A program made the translations under genes and the position numbers. A DNA stretch of 64,000 nt from the NCBI GenBank assembly GCA_903881475.1, contig CAIRTK010000018.1:1-64000 (forward strand). Direction: 5' to 3'. Below the pieces are notes generated by a model. That model was given only the letters and a program-made list of their open reading frames with translations. It was not told the DNA's origin and did no database searches. Positions 33,863 through 42,760 of the stretch are shown here, one piece after another (the first letter of the stretch is position 1; every line of letters starts with the position of its first letter). This DNA comes from an uncultured Opitutia bacterium (GTDB taxonomy: Bacteria; Verrucomicrobiota; Verrucomicrobiia; Opitutales; Opitutaceae).

Positions 33863-34917
33863 CTTTTCCCGCGCCGCGCCTGCACTGCCGCAGCCAGTTG
33901 GGCGAAGAGCGGGGGCGTCTTTTCCCATGCCAGACAGCCATCCGTGATGCTCCGGCCGTAGACCAGCGGCTTCGCCTGGTAGTCCTGCGCGCCGCCGAGG
34001 AGATTGCTCTCGATCATCACGGCGGCAATGACGGTTTCGCCGCCGGCGATCTGCTCCGCGACGTCGGCCACGACGGCCGCCTGCTTCTCCAGGTCCTTGC
34101 CGCTGTTCGCGTGGCTGCAGTCCACCATGAGATGGGGCGGCAGCTGGTTTTTCTTCAACAGCGCCGCGGCGCCCTGGACGTGTGCCGCGGAATAATTCGG
34201 CCCCTGGCTGCCGCCACGCAGGACCAGGTGCCCGTGCTCGTTGCCCGCCGTGCCCATCACGGCCGGCGCGCCTTCGCGCGTGAGCGAGGGAAACCAGTGC
34301 GGGTGGCGCGCCGAGCGGATCGCGTCCACCGCCACCTGGATGTCGCCGTCGGTGCGGTTCTTGAACCCCACCGGCATCGACAGCCCCGAGGCCAGCTCCC
34401 GGTGCACCTGGCTCTCGACCGTGCGCGCACCGATCGCGCCCCACGAGACGAGGTCCGCGTAGTACTGGCCGAGCGTGGTATCGAGAAACTCGGTCGCCAC
34501 CGGCACGCCGAGCCCGGTGACGTCGATCATCAGCTTCCGCGCGATGCGCAGGCCGGCGTTGATCTGGAAACTGCCATCGAGGAACGGGTCGTTGATCAGG
34601 CCCTTCCAGCCCAGCACCGTCCGCGGCTTCTCAAAATAGACGCGCATGAGCAGCAGCAGATCCTGCGCATAGATCGGCGCCACCTCCCGCAGCCGCTGGG
34701 CATACTCGACCGCTGCCGCCGGGTCGTGAATCGAGCACGGGCCCACCACCACGAGCAGCCGGGAGTCCGCCCCGGTGACAATCGCCTCCACCTCGCGGCG
34801 GCTGCGCGCCACGAGGGCGGCGCGGGCATCGTCGAGCGGCAGGTCGTCCTCCAGCACGGCCGGGGCGATGAGCGGCTTGGTGGCGCGGATGCGCAGGTCG
34901 GAAGTGGAGGGATGCAT
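33859..34917 (-). CDS. 3-deoxy-7-phosphoheptulonate (DAHP) synthase, class I (AroF/G/H type)
   Basis: This enzyme condenses phosphoenolpyruvate and erythrose 4-phosphate, the first step of aromatic amino acid synthesis. The 352-aa protein has VVVGPCSIHDPAAAVEYAQRL, MRVYFEKPRTVLGWKGLINDP, VATEFLDTT, SWGAIGARTVESQVHRELASGLSMPVGFKN, MVDCSHANSGKD and IMIESNLLGGAQ-like VMIESNLLGG, then YGRSITDGCLAWE. The length and motifs match the E. coli type. Which aromatic amino acid inhibits it cannot be told, so aroF, aroG and aroH are not distinguished. It is apparently monocistronic. Confidence 0.94.
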   Translation of the reverse strand: MHPSTSDLRIRATKPLIAPAVLEDDLPLDDARAALVARSRREVEAIVTGADSRLLVVVGPCSIHDPAAAVEYAQRLREVAPIYAQDLLLLMRVYFEKPRTVLGWKGLINDPFLDGSFQINAGLRIARKLMIDVTGLGVPVATEFLDTTLGQYYADLVSWGAIGARTVESQVHRELASGLSMPVGFKNRTDGDIQVAVDAIRSARHPHWFPSLTREGAPAVMGTAGNEHGHLVLRGGSQGPNYSAAHVQGAAALLKKNQLPPHLMVDCSHANSGKDLEKQAAVVADVAEQIAGGETVIAAVMIESNLLGGAQDYQAKPLVYGRSITDGCLAWEKTPPLFAQLAAAVQARRGKS

Positions 34918-34985
34918 GGGAGGTGAAGCCTATAGGCCGGCTGGCCGGCTGCCATCTTTTCCGCGAGGTGAGTCGGGCAAGGCGG

Positions 34986-35082
34986 AACGTCCAACATTCA
35001 ACGCTGAACATTGAACATCGAAGTCCGGAGACGGTGGAGCGGACTTCAAGGTGAGGTGTTCGCTGTTGGACGTTGGATGTTT
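34986..35082. repeat. Inverted repeat, AACGTCCAACATT family
   Basis: Left AACGTCCAACATTCAACGCT ending in GAAGTCCG, and right CGGACTTCAAGGTGAGGTGT ending in GTTGGACGTTGGATGTT. The arms are complementary with a few shifts. It lies upstream of the DAHP synthase gene and downstream of the minus-strand unknown gene. Confidence 0.8.
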
Positions 35083-35123
35083 CTGCATCCACCACCCGCC
35101 AGCCAGTCTCGCCACCGCAACGC

Positions 35124-36461
35124 CTATGACCCAAGCAACTGCTGCGCCTGCTTCACCACCGCCGTCGGCCGGACCTGTACCTCGGCCAGGTTGCCCACCA
35201 GGCCGTGGCGCCGGCCGGCATGGATCAACGTCAGCCAGCCAAGCGACGCAGCTTCCGTGGTCGAGGCCTGCTCGGCGGCGGCATCGATCACCGCAGCCGG
35301 CAGCACCAGCTGATCCTTCGGCAGCAATCCCTTGTCGCCGAGGAAAAGGGACAGCGAGGACCCGAGCAGTCCGAGCCAGGCCGTGGGCCGGGCCGCCGGG
35401 GCATAGATGACCCCGCTCTTTTCCGGCGACCATTCCATGAACATGCGGACCTGCTCGTGCAGCTGGGTGAGCTCGGAGTCCGCCGTGGTGGAATTCCACC
35501 GCACGTTGAAGACCTTGCGCTCGCGCAGCTTTTTGACCTCCCAGACTCTGAGCACGAGTTCGTAGTCGTCCGCGACCTGGCGCAGCGCCCCGGTGAAAAT
35601 ATAATCGAGTCCACCCGAGGTGGTTTCGATGAGCTGCCGGAGGTTATCCGTGGTCCACTCGTTCCCGAGTAGGGCGTAGTGCTGCTGGTTCATCACCCCG
35701 ATGGCCGCAATCGGCGCATAGTGGGGCGAAAAATAAAAGGTCTCCGCCAGCCAGAGCGGCAGCGCCCGGGTCAGCCGGCCCGCCCCGGTCTCGGGTTTCC
35801 GCATGACTTCCGCGAGGTCGCTGACGCCCATCAGCGCCAGCTGGGTGAACGCCACGCGCCGCAGCCGCTCACCCTTGGCCGGCAGGATCTGTCCCGCCAG
35901 CGCCTCGAGCCCGTAAAACCACATCGGCTTGCTGATGGAGACAAAGTTGACCTGCGGGGGCGCGGCCGGCGCATCCGGCGCCCCGGGTGAGGTTTCCAGC
36001 GGCAGCAGGTCCGCGTTGATCAGTTCGGCAATCGCATTCGAAAAACCATGGAGCCGCTCCTCCAGCTCGGGCCGCTGGAGGGCAAACAGGATGTCGAGCA
36101 CATGCTGCGCGGCATCGGCCTGGCGCAGCACCAGATAAGCCTGGAGCAGGTTCAGTCCGGTCGCGGGACCGTGGCGCTCGGCGTCGTAGCGCGGCGCCAC
36201 CAAATCCACGATTTCCCGGACGTGTCCGTTGATTCCAAGGTCGGCCGAGATGGTCACCAGCACATCGGCGCGGTCACCCGCCACCGCCAGCACCTGTTCG
36301 TAAAGGATGAGGGCGCCCGCAAGATCCTTTGCCTCAAGCCGCTCGCGGGCGGTGACCAACTGGGGGAGCACGCCGCCGCCGGCCGCCGCGGCGCTTTCAG
36401 CGGTGGTTGGCACCGCCGCCGGGTCCGGCTTCTTGCCTGAGAGTCGGTCGAAAAATCCCAT
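35124..36461 (-). CDS. Unknown cytoplasmic protein with TPR-like start
   Basis: I do not recognise this 445-aa protein. It starts MGFFDRLSGKKPDPAAVPTT, a linker typical of cytoplasmic proteins. It is followed by a helical, TPR-like part (about 35-150: LEAKDLAGALILYEQVLAVAGDRADVLVTIS and LLQAYLVLRQADAAQHVLDILFAL). A long mixed domain contains VNFVSISKPMWFYGLEALAGQILPAKG and YELVLRVWEVKKLRERKVF. There is no signal peptide or membrane segment. Start 36461 is chosen because residues before it would run into low-complexity sequence. A rhomboid-like gene ends 38 bases upstream on the same strand. Confidence 0.7.
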   Translation of the reverse strand: MGFFDRLSGKKPDPAAVPTTAESAAAAGGGVLPQLVTARERLEAKDLAGALILYEQVLAVAGDRADVLVTISADLGINGHVREIVDLVAPRYDAERHGPATGLNLLQAYLVLRQADAAQHVLDILFALQRPELEERLHGFSNAIAELINADLLPLETSPGAPDAPAAPPQVNFVSISKPMWFYGLEALAGQILPAKGERLRRVAFTQLALMGVSDLAEVMRKPETGAGRLTRALPLWLAETFYFSPHYAPIAAIGVMNQQHYALLGNEWTTDNLRQLIETTSGGLDYIFTGALRQVADDYELVLRVWEVKKLRERKVFNVRWNSTTADSELTQLHEQVRMFMEWSPEKSGVIYAPAARPTAWLGLLGSSLSLFLGDKGLLPKDQLVLPAAVIDAAAEQASTTEAASLGWLTLIHAGRRHGLVGNLAEVQVRPTAVVKQAQQLLGS

Positions 36462-36499
36462 GGACCCCGAGAAAAGCAGCGAGCCCGCAGCTGGCGACG

Positions 36500-37087
36500 C
36501 TAAATCCGGCGGCGCCAGAGATAGACCCCGCGGGCACAGACCACGCCCGCCACCGCGGCCAGCGGCTCCGGCCGCACGCCGGGATCGGCCAGCGCCGCAA
36601 ACAGCGGCCGGCCCGAGTAAAGCTCGATGAGGATCTTCAGGACCAGCAGCCCGAGCAGGACCCACCAAAACCAGGCGTCGCTTTGCCGCCGGGAGCTCTG
36701 TTCAAAGGCCAGCAAAGCCACCATCCCGGCCGTCAGCCCGGACAATCCGCCGTAGCGCAGCAGGGTGGGCTCCAGCATCAGCAGGAGCGCCCCGATCAAG
36801 GCTGGGGCCAGCGCGAGCAGCCAGCGGGTGCGGCCGGGCGCGATCTGCTCCGCCCAGATTCCCGCCGGCACAAGCACGGCCAGGTTCCACCACAGCTGGC
36901 GCGCACCAAACTGGACGAAACTTCCCGTCCACAACCGCCATACTTCACCCTGCAAGACCGCCGCGCGGTCAAAGACCAGCGCGGACTCCCAGCCGCGGCT
37001 GATCGGCACGACCAGCGCCAGCACCGCAACCGAGACCGTCGCCCACGGCGTGACCAGGCGGGGAGTTTCAGAACGGTCCGGCGGCAT
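36500..37087 (-). CDS. Rhomboid/rhombosortase-like membrane protein without the usual histidines
   Basis: This 195-aa protein has about six membrane helices and the outline of a rhombosortase: RAAVLQGEVWRLWTGSFVQF near residues 41-60, LWWNLAVL, then the Ser motif YGGLSGLTAGMVALLAFEQ near 113-131. In active relatives the first block reads like WRL-TGHFVH---HL--N and the last helix carries a catalytic His before a Gly-rich turn. Here the block is TGSFVQ...RQLWWN and the last helix reads EPLAAVAGVVCARG. So Ser is kept but the His positions are lost, which suggests a non-proteolytic member. The family assignment itself is moderate. Confidence 0.65.
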   Translation of the reverse strand: MPPDRSETPRLVTPWATVSVAVLALVVPISRGWESALVFDRAAVLQGEVWRLWTGSFVQFGARQLWWNLAVLVPAGIWAEQIAPGRTRWLLALAPALIGALLLMLEPTLLRYGGLSGLTAGMVALLAFEQSSRRQSDAWFWWVLLGLLVLKILIELYSGRPLFAALADPGVRPEPLAAVAGVVCARGVYLWRRRI

Positions 37088-37145
37088 CGGTGAAAGCGTG
37101 GCGGCCGAGGTGCAAGGCCTGGGTTCGGTTCATAAAATAGGTTTC

Positions 37146-37222
37146 AAACGCAAAGACACGAAGGACACAAAGATCGATCGAAAGAAAGACAACCTGGCGC
37201 CAACCTTCGCGTCTTGGCGTTT
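37146..37222. repeat. Inverted repeat, ACGCAAAGAC family
   Basis: AAACGCAAAGACACGAAGGA on the left and CCTTCGCGTCTTGGCGTTT on the right form an imperfect inverted repeat. It ends eight bases before the stop of the lytic transglycosylase gene. Confidence 0.75.
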
Positions 37223-37229
37223 ATCCGGT

Positions 37230-38174
37230 TCACGCCCCGGGCGCCGGAATATCCCCGGGCGCCACGCCCGTGCGCACCGCAATCGTGGCGCAGACTTTCG
37301 GAACATACATGCGGGTCTCCGTCGACAGCGCATCCGCGACTTCGGCAAAGCTGTGCGCGCTCCTTGCCGCCAGCAGCCGCCGCACGCGGCCCTCGCCGGC
37401 ATTGTAGGCCGCGAAGGCCAGCGGCCAGTCGCCGAATTTCTCGTGCAGGGTCCGGAGATAATGCGCCGCGGCCCGGGCGGACTTCTCCGCGTCGGCCCGT
37501 TCATCCGGCAGGAAGGTGCTGAGCCCCAGCGCGCGCGCCGTGTCCGGCATGAGCTGGAAAAGTCCCTTGGCCCCCACCGGGCTGCGGGCTGCGGGATCGA
37601 GCGTGGATTCCGCCTCGGCCAGCCAAGCCAGCTCGGGAGGCACGCCTTCGGCGACAAACGCCGCCCGAAGGATCGGGATCAGCTCGTCCGCCCGCGCCGG
37701 CCGCGGACGGGCGCGGACGCGGGCCAGCCAGAGATCGTAATAGGGAATAGTGACGACGGCCCGACCGGGCCGGCTGACCGGAGGCCGCAATGCCGACCGC
37801 CGGACCGCTTCCTTCGCCGCCTCGATGTAGTCGAGCCGCACCCCCAGCCAGTCGGCATAATCCTCGTAGCCCGGCAGCACGCGCAGGGCGGCCAGCGCGG
37901 CCCTCGCCTCATTTTCATACGCGGCCAGCGCGGCGAGATCGTTGTTGTCCAGCGCCTGCTGGAGCCGGGTGGCAAAGTCGTTCCAGCGCTTGCGCGAGGG
38001 AAACTCGTACTGCGCCTTCACCTCCGGTGGCGCGTAGGCGTCGAACAGGGATTTACCCGCCTCGTAAAGCTCATCGGAGGACGGCAGATCGGGCGGCTTC
38101 GCCGGCGGCGACGGTTCCGCCGCGGCCAGAACGGTAGCCGTGGCCAAGACGGACAAGATCACACGGGAACGCAT
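37230..38174 (-). CDS. Secreted lytic transglycosylase (SLT domain)
   Basis: This 314-aa protein has a signal peptide (SVLATATVLAAA, residues 8-19) and a helical N-terminal part (about 35-150). The C-terminal SLT domain has the catalytic Glu in ELAWLAEAESTLDPAARSPVGAKGLFQLMPDTARALG. FGDWPLAFAAYNAGEGRVRR and a final YVPKVCATIAV also fit. Such enzymes cleave peptidoglycan between MurNAc and GlcNAc, forming 1,6-anhydro ends, in the periplasm. The gene is alone; inverted repeats lie on both sides. Confidence 0.94.
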   Translation of the reverse strand: MRSRVILSVLATATVLAAAEPSPPAKPPDLPSSDELYEAGKSLFDAYAPPEVKAQYEFPSRKRWNDFATRLQQALDNNDLAALAAYENEARAALAALRVLPGYEDYADWLGVRLDYIEAAKEAVRRSALRPPVSRPGRAVVTIPYYDLWLARVRARPRPARADELIPILRAAFVAEGVPPELAWLAEAESTLDPAARSPVGAKGLFQLMPDTARALGLSTFLPDERADAEKSARAAAHYLRTLHEKFGDWPLAFAAYNAGEGRVRRLLAARSAHSFAEVADALSTETRMYVPKVCATIAVRTGVAPGDIPAPGA

Positions 38175-38273
38175 GGTAAAACAGACCCCGATGAACCCAA
38201 CAGGTTGCCGTCATCTAGGCCAGCCCCGGGGTAAAACAGTCAGCGCCGCAATCAGGTTCAAACCAACTGAATT

Positions 38274-38386
38274 TTTTAACCAAGGATTATACGGATTCGA
38301 TCCGAATGTTGGAGCTGAACCGGAGCGATCAATCCCCGTCGGAAAGTTTTATCCGGATCGAATCCGTGTGATCCGTGGTTAAATTT
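38274..38386. repeat. Inverted repeat, ACGGATTCGATCCG family
   Basis: The arms TTTTTAACCAAGGATTATAC plus GGATTCGATCCGAAT, and ATCCGGATCGAATCCGTGTG plus ATCCGTGGTTAAATTT, are nearly perfect complements. It fills most of the 300-base gap between the transglycosylase gene and miaB; nothing else is visible in that gap. Confidence 0.85.
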
Positions 38387-38474
38387 TCCGGTGAATTGGA
38401 AATGTCCTCGCCACGACCCGGGAGTTTACCGTTTGACCCTCCCGGGGCGGGCTTTAATCAGGACCGCTCCCGCC

Positions 38475-39842
38475 GTGAACCGCGTCCACGTCAAGACCTA
38501 TGGGTGCCAGATGAACGAGCGCGACAGCGAGGCTGTCGCGGCCATGCTGCGCGCCCGGGGTTATCGCATCGTGGGCCGGGAGGACGACTGCGACATCCTG
38601 CTGCTCAATACCTGCTCCGTGCGGGACGCCGCCGAACAGAAGGCGATCGGCAAGGCCGGCAATGTGCTCGCCCGCAAAAAGAAGAACCCCGACTTCGTCC
38701 TCGGGATCCTCGGGTGCATGGCGCAGAACCGCGGAGCCGCGCTCCTCGACCAGCTGCCGGACGTCGACCTGATCGTCGGCACCCAGAAATTCCACCAGGT
38801 CCCGGACTATCTCGACAACCTCCGCGCGGCCCGCGACGCCGGCGTGCCGCTCGGCGCGACAATCGTCGATCTGGCCGAGGAAGCTGGCTCGCAGAACACC
38901 ATCCGCGACCACGAGCTCGCCGAGCACCAGGTCAGCGCCTTTGTCTCGATCCAGCAGGGCTGCAACATGGACTGCGCCTTCTGCATCGTCCCGAAGACCC
39001 GCGGCGATGAACGCTCGCGGCCGATGGATGAGATCGTCGCCGAATGCCGGACCCTCGCCGCCCGCGGCGTGAAGGAGGTCACCCTGCTCGGCCAGATCGT
39101 GACCAGCTACGGCCGGCGCGATTACGTCCACACCGGCGGCGTGACGCCGTTCGTACAGTTGCTCGAGCGGGTGCACGCCCTCGACGGCATCGAGCGCATC
39201 CGCTTCACCTCGCCGCATCCGCGCGGGTTCAAGCAGGACCTGGTCGAGGCCTACGGCCGGCTGCCGAAGCTCTGCGGCTATGTCCACCTGCCGATGCAGT
39301 CCGGCAGCAACCGCATCCTCCGCGCGATGAACCGGCCCTACACGCGTGAGCGCTACCGCGAAATTGTGGACGCCCTGCGCGCCGTGCGGCCCGACATGTA
39401 TTTCTCGACGGATGTGATCGTCGGCTTTCCCGGCGAGACCGAGGAGGACTTCGCCCAGACGCGCGAGCTGTTCGAGGCCTGCAACTACGACATGGCCTAT
39501 GTGTTCAAGTACTCGATCCGCACCGGCACGCCCGCCGCGACCATGGAGGGGCAGGTGTCCGAGGAGCAGAAGGAGGCGCGCAACCAGACCCTGCTGGCGG
39601 TGCTTGCCCGCAATTCCGAGCGCCGCAACGCCACCCTGGTGAACACGGTCGAGGAGGTCCTGGTCGAGGGCCCCGACAAGACCGGCCGGCGCTTCACCGG
39701 CCGCACGCGCGGGAACCGCGTGTGCATCTTCGAGGCGGAACCCCGGCTCATCGGTTCGCTGGTGCCGCTGAAAATCACGCGCGCCAGCGTGAGCACGCTG
39801 TATGGCGAGTTGGTGTTATCGGGTGTGACAAGTGACCTGTGA
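38475..39842 (+). CDS. miaB: tRNA-2-methylthio-N6-dimethylallyladenosine synthase
   Basis: MiaB is a radical SAM methylthiotransferase acting on i6A37 of tRNA. From GTG 38475 (455 aa) the protein reads MNRVHVKTYGCQMNERDSEA. It has cysteines in NTCSVRD and LGCMAQN for the auxiliary cluster, the radical SAM motif QQGCNMDCAFCIVPKTRGDERSRP and LPMQSGSNRILRAMNR. YFSTDVIVGFPGETEEDF and the C-terminal TRAM part with GRTRGNRV follow. A more distant GTG at 38391 lies next to a repeat and is less likely. The last residues (SGVTSDL) and the stop are in an inverted repeat that also holds the next start. Confidence 0.95.
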   Translation: MNRVHVKTYGCQMNERDSEAVAAMLRARGYRIVGREDDCDILLLNTCSVRDAAEQKAIGKAGNVLARKKKNPDFVLGILGCMAQNRGAALLDQLPDVDLIVGTQKFHQVPDYLDNLRAARDAGVPLGATIVDLAEEAGSQNTIRDHELAEHQVSAFVSIQQGCNMDCAFCIVPKTRGDERSRPMDEIVAECRTLAARGVKEVTLLGQIVTSYGRRDYVHTGGVTPFVQLLERVHALDGIERIRFTSPHPRGFKQDLVEAYGRLPKLCGYVHLPMQSGSNRILRAMNRPYTRERYREIVDALRAVRPDMYFSTDVIVGFPGETEEDFAQTRELFEACNYDMAYVFKYSIRTGTPAATMEGQVSEEQKEARNQTLLAVLARNSERRNATLVNTVEEVLVEGPDKTGRRFTGRTRGNRVCIFEAEPRLIGSLVPLKITRASVSTLYGELVLSGVTSDL

Positions 39843-39927
39843 CAGGTGACGCGTTCGAACCCCGGTCGCATCTCTCAGAATTTACTCGTCACGGTCCCCG
39901 CGCCACTCGTCACTCGTCCCATGTCAC
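39825..39927. repeat. Inverted repeat, GTGACGAGTGAC family, bridging two genes
   Basis: GTGACAAGTGACCTGTGACA with GGTGACGCG on the left pairs with CGCGCCACTCGTCACTCGTC with CCATGTCAC on the right. The left arm encodes the end of MiaB and the right arm holds the ATG (39921) of the next gene. Confidence 0.8.
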
Positions 39928-40460
39928 TTTTTCTCGCCACCCTTCTGCCCGGCCTGTTCCTCGCCGTGCTGGGTGGCTTGCTGGTTTCCAACCAAACCGT
40001 GGTGACGGCCTCCCTGCAGTCACTGCCCCGCTCAACGACGGCCACGGTCCTGCTGTTTGGCGGCGGCGCGCTGTGGTTCCTCTGGATCGTCTGGCATTCG
40101 TCGATGGCGGATAATTTTGAGCACCCGGTGCTGCTGACGGCGGCCTTCGCCGTCGTGGCCGGGCTGTCATTCAAATGCGTGCCCGATTTTCTCGCCGTGC
40201 GCGGGCTCTGCGTGCTGGTGCTGCTGGGGGGGTGGTACCTGCGCGCCGCGGCCTACATGGAATATGACAAGCCACTGCGCCTGTTGATGGTGACACCCCT
40301 TTACCTGCTGATTGCCGCTGCGATCTGGCTCGGCGTGCAGCCTTACCGGCTGCGGGATTTTTTCGGCTGGCTCTTCCTGCGGTCCGGGCGCGCCCGGACC
40401 CTCGGGGCCGGGCTGCTGGCCTACGGGCTGCTGCTGGCGGGCGTGGCCTTCACTTACTGA
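39921..40460 (+). CDS. Integral membrane protein, unknown
   Basis: This 179-aa protein has about six membrane helices: LFLATLLPGLFLAVLGGLLV, ATVLLFGGGALWFLWIVWHS, LLTAAFAVVAGLSF, GLCVLVLLGGWYLRAAAYM, LMVTPLYLLIAAAIWLG and LGAGLLAYGLLLAGVAFTY. It has no motif that I recognise. ATG 39921 gives a hydrophobic N-terminus directly and is placed in the right arm of a repeat. It precedes gmk by 10 bases and probably shares its transcript. Confidence 0.75.
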   Translation: MSLFLATLLPGLFLAVLGGLLVSNQTVVTASLQSLPRSTTATVLLFGGGALWFLWIVWHSSMADNFEHPVLLTAAFAVVAGLSFKCVPDFLAVRGLCVLVLLGGWYLRAAAYMEYDKPLRLLMVTPLYLLIAAAIWLGVQPYRLRDFFGWLFLRSGRARTLGAGLLAYGLLLAGVAFTY

Positions 40461-40470
40461 CCCCGGCACC

Positions 40471-41070
40471 GTGACCAGCGAAACGCCCGTCCTCCTCATC
40501 CTCGCCGGTCCCGCCGGCTCGGGCAAAAGCACGCTGTGCGACCGGCTCGTGGCCGAGGTGCCGGGATTCTCCCGCGTCGTCACCACCACCACGCGCACGC
40601 CGCGGACCGGGGAAGTGGACGGCGTCCATTATCATTTCCTCACGCCGGAGCAGTTTGACGCCAAAGTCGCCGCCGGCGCCTTTCTGGAATGGGCGTGGGT
40701 GCACGGCCGGAAGCGCTACGGCACGCTGGCTTCCAGCGTGCTCGATCCCATGGCGCAGGGCCGGAGCCTCGTCCTCAGCGTGGATGTGCAGGGCGTGGAG
40801 AGCTTCCGCCGCGCCGCGGCGGCAAACCCCCTGCTCGCCCGGCGCATGACCACGGTCTTCATCGTCGTGGACCACGAACGGCTCGTTGCGCGCATGCGCG
40901 GACGGGCGCAGGACGACGAGGAGGAGATCGCCGCCCGGATGCGGACCGCGGAGCGCGAGCTGCGCGAGGCGTCGAAGTTTGACTTCCTGATCGAGAGCCG
41001 CACGCGCGACGAGGATTTCGCCGCGCTGCGGGCGATCCTGGAAAAAGCGCGCGTGCGCGCGATGGGTTAA
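40471..41070 (+). CDS. gmk: Guanylate kinase
   Basis: Gmk phosphorylates GMP to GDP with ATP. The 199-aa protein starts MTSETPVLLILAGPAGSGKSTLCDRLVAEVPG with the P-loop at about 13-20. It has the GMP-binding block RVVTTTTRTPRTGEVDGVHYHFL, GAFLEWAWVHGRKRYGTL, SVDVQGVESFRRAA, and the lid and end RGRAQDDEEEIAARMRTAERELREASKFDFLIES. GTG 40471 is chosen as it gives the proper N-terminus; an upstream frame overlaps the previous gene. It converges on gnd across an inverted repeat. Confidence 0.94.
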   Translation: MTSETPVLLILAGPAGSGKSTLCDRLVAEVPGFSRVVTTTTRTPRTGEVDGVHYHFLTPEQFDAKVAAGAFLEWAWVHGRKRYGTLASSVLDPMAQGRSLVLSVDVQGVESFRRAAAANPLLARRMTTVFIVVDHERLVARMRGRAQDDEEEIAARMRTAERELREASKFDFLIESRTRDEDFAALRAILEKARVRAMG

Positions 41071-41150
41071 ACGCTAAGACGCGAAGGCCAGAGCGAAGCA
41101 ATTCCCCTTGCTTTGCTCCGAAATTTGCGCCTTCGCGCCTTTGCGTTTTT
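41069..41150. repeat. Inverted repeat, ACGCGAAGGC family, between convergent gmk and gnd
   Basis: AAACGCTAAGACGCGAAGGC and GCCTTCGCGCCTTTGCGTTT are complementary outer arms. Inner words AGAGCGAAGCAA and TTGCTTTGCTC pair as well. The element starts in the gmk stop codon and ends at the gnd stop codon. Confidence 0.85.
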
Positions 41151-42652
41151 CAGACCGCCGACTGCGGCCGGGACGGCTGCGGCCAGTCGAGGTGGAAGAA
41201 CTTCCCGCGCGGCTGGTCGGTGCGCTCGTAGGTGTGGGCGCCGAAGTAGTCGCGCTGCGCCTGGAGCAGGTTCGCCGGCAGGCGGGCCGACCGGTAGCTG
41301 TCGTAGTAGGCGAGGGCGGAACTGAAGGTCGGCGCGGCCACGCCGCACTCGGCGGCGAGCGAGACGACCTTGCGCCAGTTGGCCTGGGCCGACCGGACCG
41401 TCTTGGCGAAATACGGGTCGAGCAGCAGGTTCGCGAGGTCCGGCTTCCGGGCGTAGGCCTCGGTGATCTTCTGCAGGAACGCCGCGCGGATGATGCAGCC
41501 GCCGCGCCAGATCTGGGCGATCTCGCCGAAGTTGAGCGTCCAGCCGTATTCCTGCTGCGCCGTCCGCATGAGCTGGAAACCCTGCGCATAGGAGCAGATT
41601 TTCGAGCAGTAAAGCGCGTCGTGGATCGCGGCGAGCAGCGCCTTGCGGGAGCCGCGGTACTTTTTGTCGGGACCCTTCAGGATCTTCGAGGCGGCGACGC
41701 GCTCCTCCTTGATGGCGGAGATGCAGCGCGCGAACACCGCCTCGGCGACCGTCGGCGCGGGCACGCCCATGTCGAGGGCGTTGGTCGAGGTCCACTTGCC
41801 CGTGCCCTTCTGGCCGGCGGTGTCGAGGACGATGTCCACGAAGGGCTTCTTCGTGACCGGATCCTTCTGCTTAAGGATGTCCGCCGTGATCTCGATCAGG
41901 AAGCTGTCGAGGCTCCCGGTGTTCCATTCCGAAAAGATCGCGCCCATCTCGGCGGGCTTCAGGCCGAGCAGGCCCTTCAGCAGGGCGTAGGCCTCACAGA
42001 TCATCTGCATGTCGCCATACTCGATGCCGTTGTGGACCATCTTCACGTAATGGCCGGCGCCGTTGGCACCGATGTAGGCCGTGCAGGGCACGCCGCCGGT
42101 GACGGGCTTGCCGGGCGCGGCGCCCGGGATGGGCTTGCCGGTCTTCGCATCGACCTTGGCCGCAATCGCCTCCCAGATCGGCTTCAGCTCCAGCCAGGCG
42201 GCGAAATCGCCACCCGGCATCAGCGACGGGCCGAAGCGCGCGCCTTCCTCGCCGCCGGACACGCCGGAGCCGATGAAGCGGAGATTCTTTTCCCGCAGCG
42301 CCTTTTCGCGGCGGATTGTGTCGGTCCAGAGGGCGTTGCCGCCGTCGATGACGATGTCACCCGGCTCCAGCAGCGGCACGAGGCTGTCGATGACCGCGTC
42401 CGTGGCCTTGCCGGCCTGCACGAGGATCACCATCTTCCGCGGCTTCGCGAGCGAGGCGACGAACTGCTGGATGGTCTGGGTGCCGATCACTCCGCCGGGC
42501 GTGGACGGATTTTCGGCGACGAACTTGTCGGTCTTTTCCGTCGTGCGGTTGAAGACGGAAATCTGAAAGCCGTGGTCGGCGATGTTGAGGGCGAGATTTT
42601 GACCCATCACGGCGAGACCGATGAGTCCAATGTCAGAAAGGGCTTTGGGCAT
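41150..42652 (-). CDS. gnd: 6-phosphogluconate dehydrogenase (decarboxylating)
   Basis: Gnd oxidises 6-phosphogluconate to ribulose 5-phosphate with NADP in the pentose phosphate pathway. The 500-aa protein has the nucleotide motif [45 protein letters not shown], the active site [47 protein letters not shown] and the C-terminal [22 protein letters not shown]. It is complete and of the long, E. coli-like type. A small repeat and another minus-strand gene lie upstream. Confidence 0.97.
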   Translation of the reverse strand: MPKALSDIGLIGLAVMGQNLALNIADHGFQISVFNRTTEKTDKFVAENPSTPGGVIGTQTIQQFVASLAKPRKMVILVQAGKATDAVIDSLVPLLEPGDIVIDGGNALWTDTIRREKALREKNLRFIGSGVSGGEEGARFGPSLMPGGDFAAWLELKPIWEAIAAKVDAKTGKPIPGAAPGKPVTGGVPCTAYIGANGAGHYVKMVHNGIEYGDMQMICEAYALLKGLLGLKPAEMGAIFSEWNTGSLDSFLIEITADILKQKDPVTKKPFVDIVLDTAGQKGTGKWTSTNALDMGVPAPTVAEAVFARCISAIKEERVAASKILKGPDKKYRGSRKALLAAIHDALYCSKICSYAQGFQLMRTAQQEYGWTLNFGEIAQIWRGGCIIRAAFLQKITEAYARKPDLANLLLDPYFAKTVRSAQANWRKVVSLAAECGVAAPTFSSALAYYDSYRSARLPANLLQAQRDYFGAHTYERTDQPRGKFFHLDWPQPSRPQSAV

Positions 42653-42703
42653 AGGGAGAAGCGTTTCTATGTCCCTGCCCGCGCAAAAACCACTCTGTTT
42701 TTC

Positions 42704-42746
42704 GTCACCCTGTCATAATCCGGTGACACCCGCGGGGCGCCCCGCG
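42704..42746. repeat. Short inverted repeats upstream of gnd
   Basis: GTCACC (42704-42709) and GGTGAC (42722-42727) flank CTGTCATAATCC, a weak relative of the GTGAC repeats. A 16-bp palindrome, CGCGGGGCGCCCCGCG, follows at 42731-42746. Confidence 0.5.
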
Positions 42747-42760
42747 CCGGCCGGGCGTGG

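Noticed and set aside
39845-39875. Possible tRNA T-arm (CGTTCGAACCCCGG)
   Set aside because: No acceptor stem, anticodon arm or D-arm could be built around it; the bases belong to the loop of a GTGAC inverted repeat.
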